Below are positions 6,834 to 9,466 of a stretch of DNA of 9,466 nt, in pieces. Numbering within the stretch: the stretch's first letter is position 1; every line of letters starts with the position of its first letter. This DNA is from Micrococcales bacterium (GTDB lineage: Bacteria > Actinomycetota > Actinomycetes > Actinomycetales > Cellulomonadaceae). The notes below the pieces were generated by a model. It was not told where the DNA came from, searched no databases, and saw only the letters and a program-made list of their open reading frames with translations. Made by a program: the position numbers and the translations under genes. The stretch is taken from the NCBI GenBank assembly GCA_009783975.1, contig WRCL01000042.1:1-9466 (forward strand), given 5' to 3'.

Positions 6834-9385
6834 GCCGGCACCTCCTCGTTGCTCACACTGACCTGGACGACGTCACCGGCGACCACAGCCAGGACCTCGT
6901 GCACCTGGCAGTCGCGGGCGTTGGTCGGCAACCAGATGACGTGGTCGGCCATGTCGACCACCTGGACCGGCACGGTCAACGAACCGCGTGCCGTGCTCAC
7001 CTGCGCCGCTGCGCCGTCGGCCAGGCCGAGCCCAGCGGCTGTGGCTGGTGAGACCAATGCTGTGGTGCGGTGCGCGGTCGCGGCGAGGAACTCCTCACCG
7101 TCCTGCCCGCGCCCGGCGTCCAGCAGCAACCGCCACGAGGCGAGCACCGCGTGCCCGTCGGCGACGACCGGTGCCAGACCTGCGGCGACGTCGGGGGCGG
7201 CGACCCGCACACCACCCCACCCACCCAGGCGGTCGAGCTCGGCGTGCACCGCGGTGAGGGTGCCCAGGCCCAGCTGGTGGCCCATCGCGGTGGCCAGACG
7301 GTCCAGCACACGGTGGTCGGAGGCTTGTGTCGAGGTCAGCGCCTGGGCGAACGGCCGCGGACGGCCTTCCCAGGTGACGAACGTGCCGGGTTTCTGCGCC
7401 GGTGGGGCGACAGGCAGCACGACGTCAGCACGTTCGGTGACCTGCGAGTGCCGGACCTCCAGCGACACGAGGAACCCGACCTCGTCCAGCGCGTGGCACA
7501 CAGCGGCCGGGTCGGGCAGGTCCCCGGGTTCGACCCCACCGACGACCAGCCCACCAAGCTCACCGCCCCACGCGGCGACGAGGATCTGGCGCACCGGCCG
7601 GCCAGGACGGGCCAGCGCAGCGACCGGACCCCAGACGTCGGCGACCTCTTCCCACGCCTCGGCGTCGGCGACAGGGCGTCCACCAGGCAGCAGGTTCGGC
7701 AACGTCCCGGCTTCGACCGCACCACGTTCACCGGCACGGCGCGGGACCCAGGCGAGCAAGGCCCCGCAACGTTTGGCCAGGCGCACCGCAGCCGACAACG
7801 CCCCAGGTGAACCGGCGAGCCGTTCACCGACGACGATCACCGCACCTGGGGTCGCCAGACCGGCGGCGACCTGGGCGAGCACAGCATCAGCGGCTGTGGG
7901 CACGATCCCGTCGAGGACCTCTGCCTCGGTGCCTGGGGCTGTGGGGACGAGCACCGCGCCCAGGCGCTGGGCGCCACGGCTGGCGACCGGGGCGACCTGC
8001 GTGAGCGTCATCGACCCGGCGAGCACCTTCTCGCGCAGGCGCAGGTACATGATGCCGCCCTCGTCTTCGGGTTCGAAACCCACGAGGACGACATGTGGCG
8101 CAGCGGTGAGCTCGGCGAACGTCACCTCCATCAACCGGCCGGCGACCTGGTGGGCGAGGAACGTCGTCTCCTCGTCGCTGGTCACCCGGGCACGGTGGTC
8201 GATGTCGTTGGTGCCCAGCACGACCCGGGCGAACTTGGAGTACGCGTAGGCGTCTTCCAAGGTGACCCGGCCACCGGGCAGCACCCCGACACCACCTTTG
8301 GTCATGGCTGTGCGCAGCCCGGTCGCCGCGGTGTCCAGCGCCTCGACCCAGCTGACAGGAACAAGCTCACCGTCGCGGCGGACCATCGGGGTGGTGATCC
8401 GGTCGTCTGCTTCTTGCCAGCGGAAGGCGAACCGGTCTTTGTCGGTCAGCCACTCGGCGTTGACCTGGGCGTCGTCACCGGCCAGGCGCCGCAGCACCGT
8501 GCCACGGCGGTGGTCGATCCGCAGCGCCGAACCCATGGCGTCGTGCTCGCCGACCGACGGTGTGGAGACCAGGTCGAACGGCCGCGAACGGAACCGGTAC
8601 GACGCTGAGGTGAGCGCACCGACCGGGCAGATCTGCACGGTGTTGCCCGAGAAGTACGAGGCGAACTCACCGCCGTCGGCGTCCGGGTCGGCGACCGGGG
8701 TCTGGCCTGCGACGTCGAGCAGCCTCGTGTCGAAACCGCCGACCTGCTGGCGTGCTCCGCGCATCTGCAGGTCGACGAACTTGTCACCGGCGACCTGCTC
8801 GCAGAACCGGGTGCAGCGTTGGCACAGCACGCACCGTTCACGGTCGAGCAGCACCTGCGCGGAGACCTTCACCGGTTTTTCGTAGTCGCGTTTTCCGCCG
8901 AGCAGGCGCGACTGGGTGCGGCCGTTGCTCACTGCCTGGTTCTGCAGGGGGCACTCGCCGCCTTTGTCGCAGATCGGGCAGTCCAACGGGTGGTTGGCCA
9001 AGATCAGCTCCATGACGGCGCGCTGGGCGCTGTCAGCCTCGTCCGAGACGTGCTGGGTGCGCACAGCCATCCCCGGTGTGCACTCGATCGCGCACGCCGG
9101 TTGAGGTTTGGGCATCTTGGCCAGGTTCCCGTCGCGCCCTGGCGCCCAGACCTCGACCAGGCACTGGCGGCAGGCACCGACCGGGGCGAGCAACGGGTGG
9201 TCGCAGAAGCGTGGGATCGCGATCCCCAGCTGTTCGGCGGCGCGGATGACCAGCGTGCCTTTGGCCACGGTGGTCTCCAGGCCGTCGACGGTGAGCGTCA
9301 CCGTGGGTGCAGCGGCGTCGACGACCGGTGCCGCTGGTGTGGGCACGAGGGGCACACCGGCCCGTGGGGTGGTGGGGGCGGTCAT
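6830..9385 (-). CDS. nuoG: NADH-quinone oxidoreductase subunit G (NuoG), N7 cluster ligands absent
   Basis: Largest peripheral-arm subunit of complex I, 851 residues, carrying electrons from NuoE/F towards NuoI. Domains in order: a Pro/Ala/Thr/Val-rich leader (1-29); a [2Fe-2S] ferredoxin domain for N1b with C61, C72, C75 and C98; a His-ligated [4Fe-4S] site (N5) with H132, C136, C139, C145 in NHPLDCPICDKGGECPLQ; a [4Fe-4S] site (N4) with C185, C188, C191 and C253 (QICPVGAL); then a molybdopterin-oxidoreductase-like domain from about 265, ending in a molydop-binding-like beta domain (about 755-848). That domain is structural in complex I and binds no molybdenum. In enzymes with cluster N7 the CxxCxxxC motif and a later Cys fall at positions equivalent to 279, 282, 286 and 314; here these are G, D, S and T. 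The ATG at 9385 overlaps the nuoF stop by 1 nt, and GGGAG (9393-9397) lies 7 nt upstream. No other Met occurs in the leader. Confidence 0.97.
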   Translation of the reverse strand: MTAPTTPRAGVPLVPTPAAPVVDAAAPTVTLTVDGLETTVAKGTLVIRAAEQLGIAIPRFCDHPLLAPVGACRQCLVEVWAPGRDGNLAKMPKPQPACAIECTPGMAVRTQHVSDEADSAQRAVMELILANHPLDCPICDKGGECPLQNQAVSNGRTQSRLLGGKRDYEKPVKVSAQVLLDRERCVLCQRCTRFCEQVAGDKFVDLQMRGARQQVGGFDTRLLDVAGQTPVADPDADGGEFASYFSGNTVQICPVGALTSASYRFRSRPFDLVSTPSVGEHDAMGSALRIDHRRGTVLRRLAGDDAQVNAEWLTDKDRFAFRWQEADDRITTPMVRRDGELVPVSWVEALDTAATGLRTAMTKGGVGVLPGGRVTLEDAYAYSKFARVVLGTNDIDHRARVTSDEETTFLAHQVAGRLMEVTFAELTAAPHVVLVGFEPEDEGGIMYLRLREKVLAGSMTLTQVAPVASRGAQRLGAVLVPTAPGTEAEVLDGIVPTAADAVLAQVAAGLATPGAVIVVGERLAGSPGALSAAVRLAKRCGALLAWVPRRAGERGAVEAGTLPNLLPGGRPVADAEAWEEVADVWGPVAALARPGRPVRQILVAAWGGELGGLVVGGVEPGDLPDPAAVCHALDEVGFLVSLEVRHSQVTERADVVLPVAPPAQKPGTFVTWEGRPRPFAQALTSTQASDHRVLDRLATAMGHQLGLGTLTAVHAELDRLGGWGGVRVAAPDVAAGLAPVVADGHAVLASWRLLLDAGRGQDGEEFLAATAHRTTALVSPATAAGLGLADGAAAQVSTARGSLTVPVQVVDMADHVIWLPTNARDCQVHEVLAVVAGDVVQVSVSNEEVPA

Positions 9386-9465
9386 CAGTGGTCTCCCGCC
9401 AGGTCAGCCCCGCGCGGACCACGGGGGGTGTAGGCGAACAAAGTGCTGCGCTCAGGCGGGAACGC
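9385..9465 (-). CDS. nuoF: NADH-quinone oxidoreductase subunit F (NuoF), last 26 codons only
   Basis: Only the 3' end is in the window: 26 sense codons and TGA, reading AFPPERSTLFAYTPRGPRGA followed by DLAGDH. The RSTLFAY segment fits my recollection of NuoF C-termini in actinobacteria, and the position directly before nuoG is where nuoF lies in the canonical operon. NuoF is the FMN- and [4Fe-4S]-containing subunit that oxidises NADH; none of its FMN, NADH or cluster-binding motifs are visible here, so the call rests on this tail and on context. Its stop shares one base with the nuoG ATG (TGATG), which suggests termination-reinitiation coupling. Base 9466 is the last base of the preceding, incomplete codon. 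Confidence 0.85.
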   Translation of the reverse strand, partial: AFPPERSTLFAYTPRGPRGADLAGDH

Positions 9466-9466
9466 C

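Noticed and set aside
6660..8249. Open plus-strand frame of 529 codons antisense to nuoG and nuoH
   Set aside because: It runs opposite two well-conserved genes and its product is low-complexity Ser/Thr/Ala/Pro/Arg sequence with no motif, as expected from the shadow frame of high-GC coding DNA.
8800..8802. Extra Cys in NuoG near cluster N4 (C195 in CTRFC)
   Set aside because: Its position matches the non-ligand residue after the CxxCxxC group; the fourth N4 ligand is C253 in QICPVGAL, so no additional cluster is implied.

Overview
The window lies entirely inside a complex I (NADH:quinone oxidoreductase, NDH-1) operon read on the minus strand. From right to left it holds the last codons of nuoF, then complete nuoG, nuoH, nuoI, nuoJ, nuoK and nuoL, and finally nuoM, which runs off the left edge. 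This is the canonical nuo order. nuoA-E and most of nuoF should lie beyond position 9466, and the end of nuoM plus nuoN should lie below position 1. I found no RNA gene, mobile element, CRISPR array, promoter or terminator, and only 13 untranslated bases (1567-1579).

The high GC content (roughly two thirds by eye), frequent GTG starts, strong GGAGG-type ribosome binding sites, and long soluble tails on NuoH and NuoJ point to an actinobacterium. Micrococcales (for example the Cellulomonas/Sanguibacter neighbourhood) is a guess from overall protein character and is not proven by the sequence.

Right part (6830-9466): the peripheral electron-transfer arm. NuoF would take electrons from NADH, and NuoG carries them along [2Fe-2S] and [4Fe-4S] clusters. 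Middle (4781-6833): NuoI carries the two ferredoxin-type clusters leading towards quinone, and NuoH is the membrane heel subunit that forms the quinone chamber. Left (1-4784): the membrane arm, with NuoJ and NuoK forming the E-channel region and NuoL and NuoM being antiporter-like proton pumps. The key pump residues (Glu in TM5, Lys in TM7 and TM8, Lys or Glu in TM12) are all present, so the enzyme looks functional and proton-pumping.

Every gene overlaps or nearly touches the next: 1 nt for F/G, 4 nt for G/H, 8 nt for H/I, 4 nt for I/J, J/K and K/L, and a 13-nt gap for L/M. This implies one polycistronic message with translational coupling. Four consecutive genes (nuoI, J, K, L) start with GTG.

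I found no previously undescribed system. The most notable feature is in NuoG: all four positions that bind the off-path cluster N7 in E. coli and Thermus are non-cysteine, while the ligands of N1b, N4 and N5 are intact.
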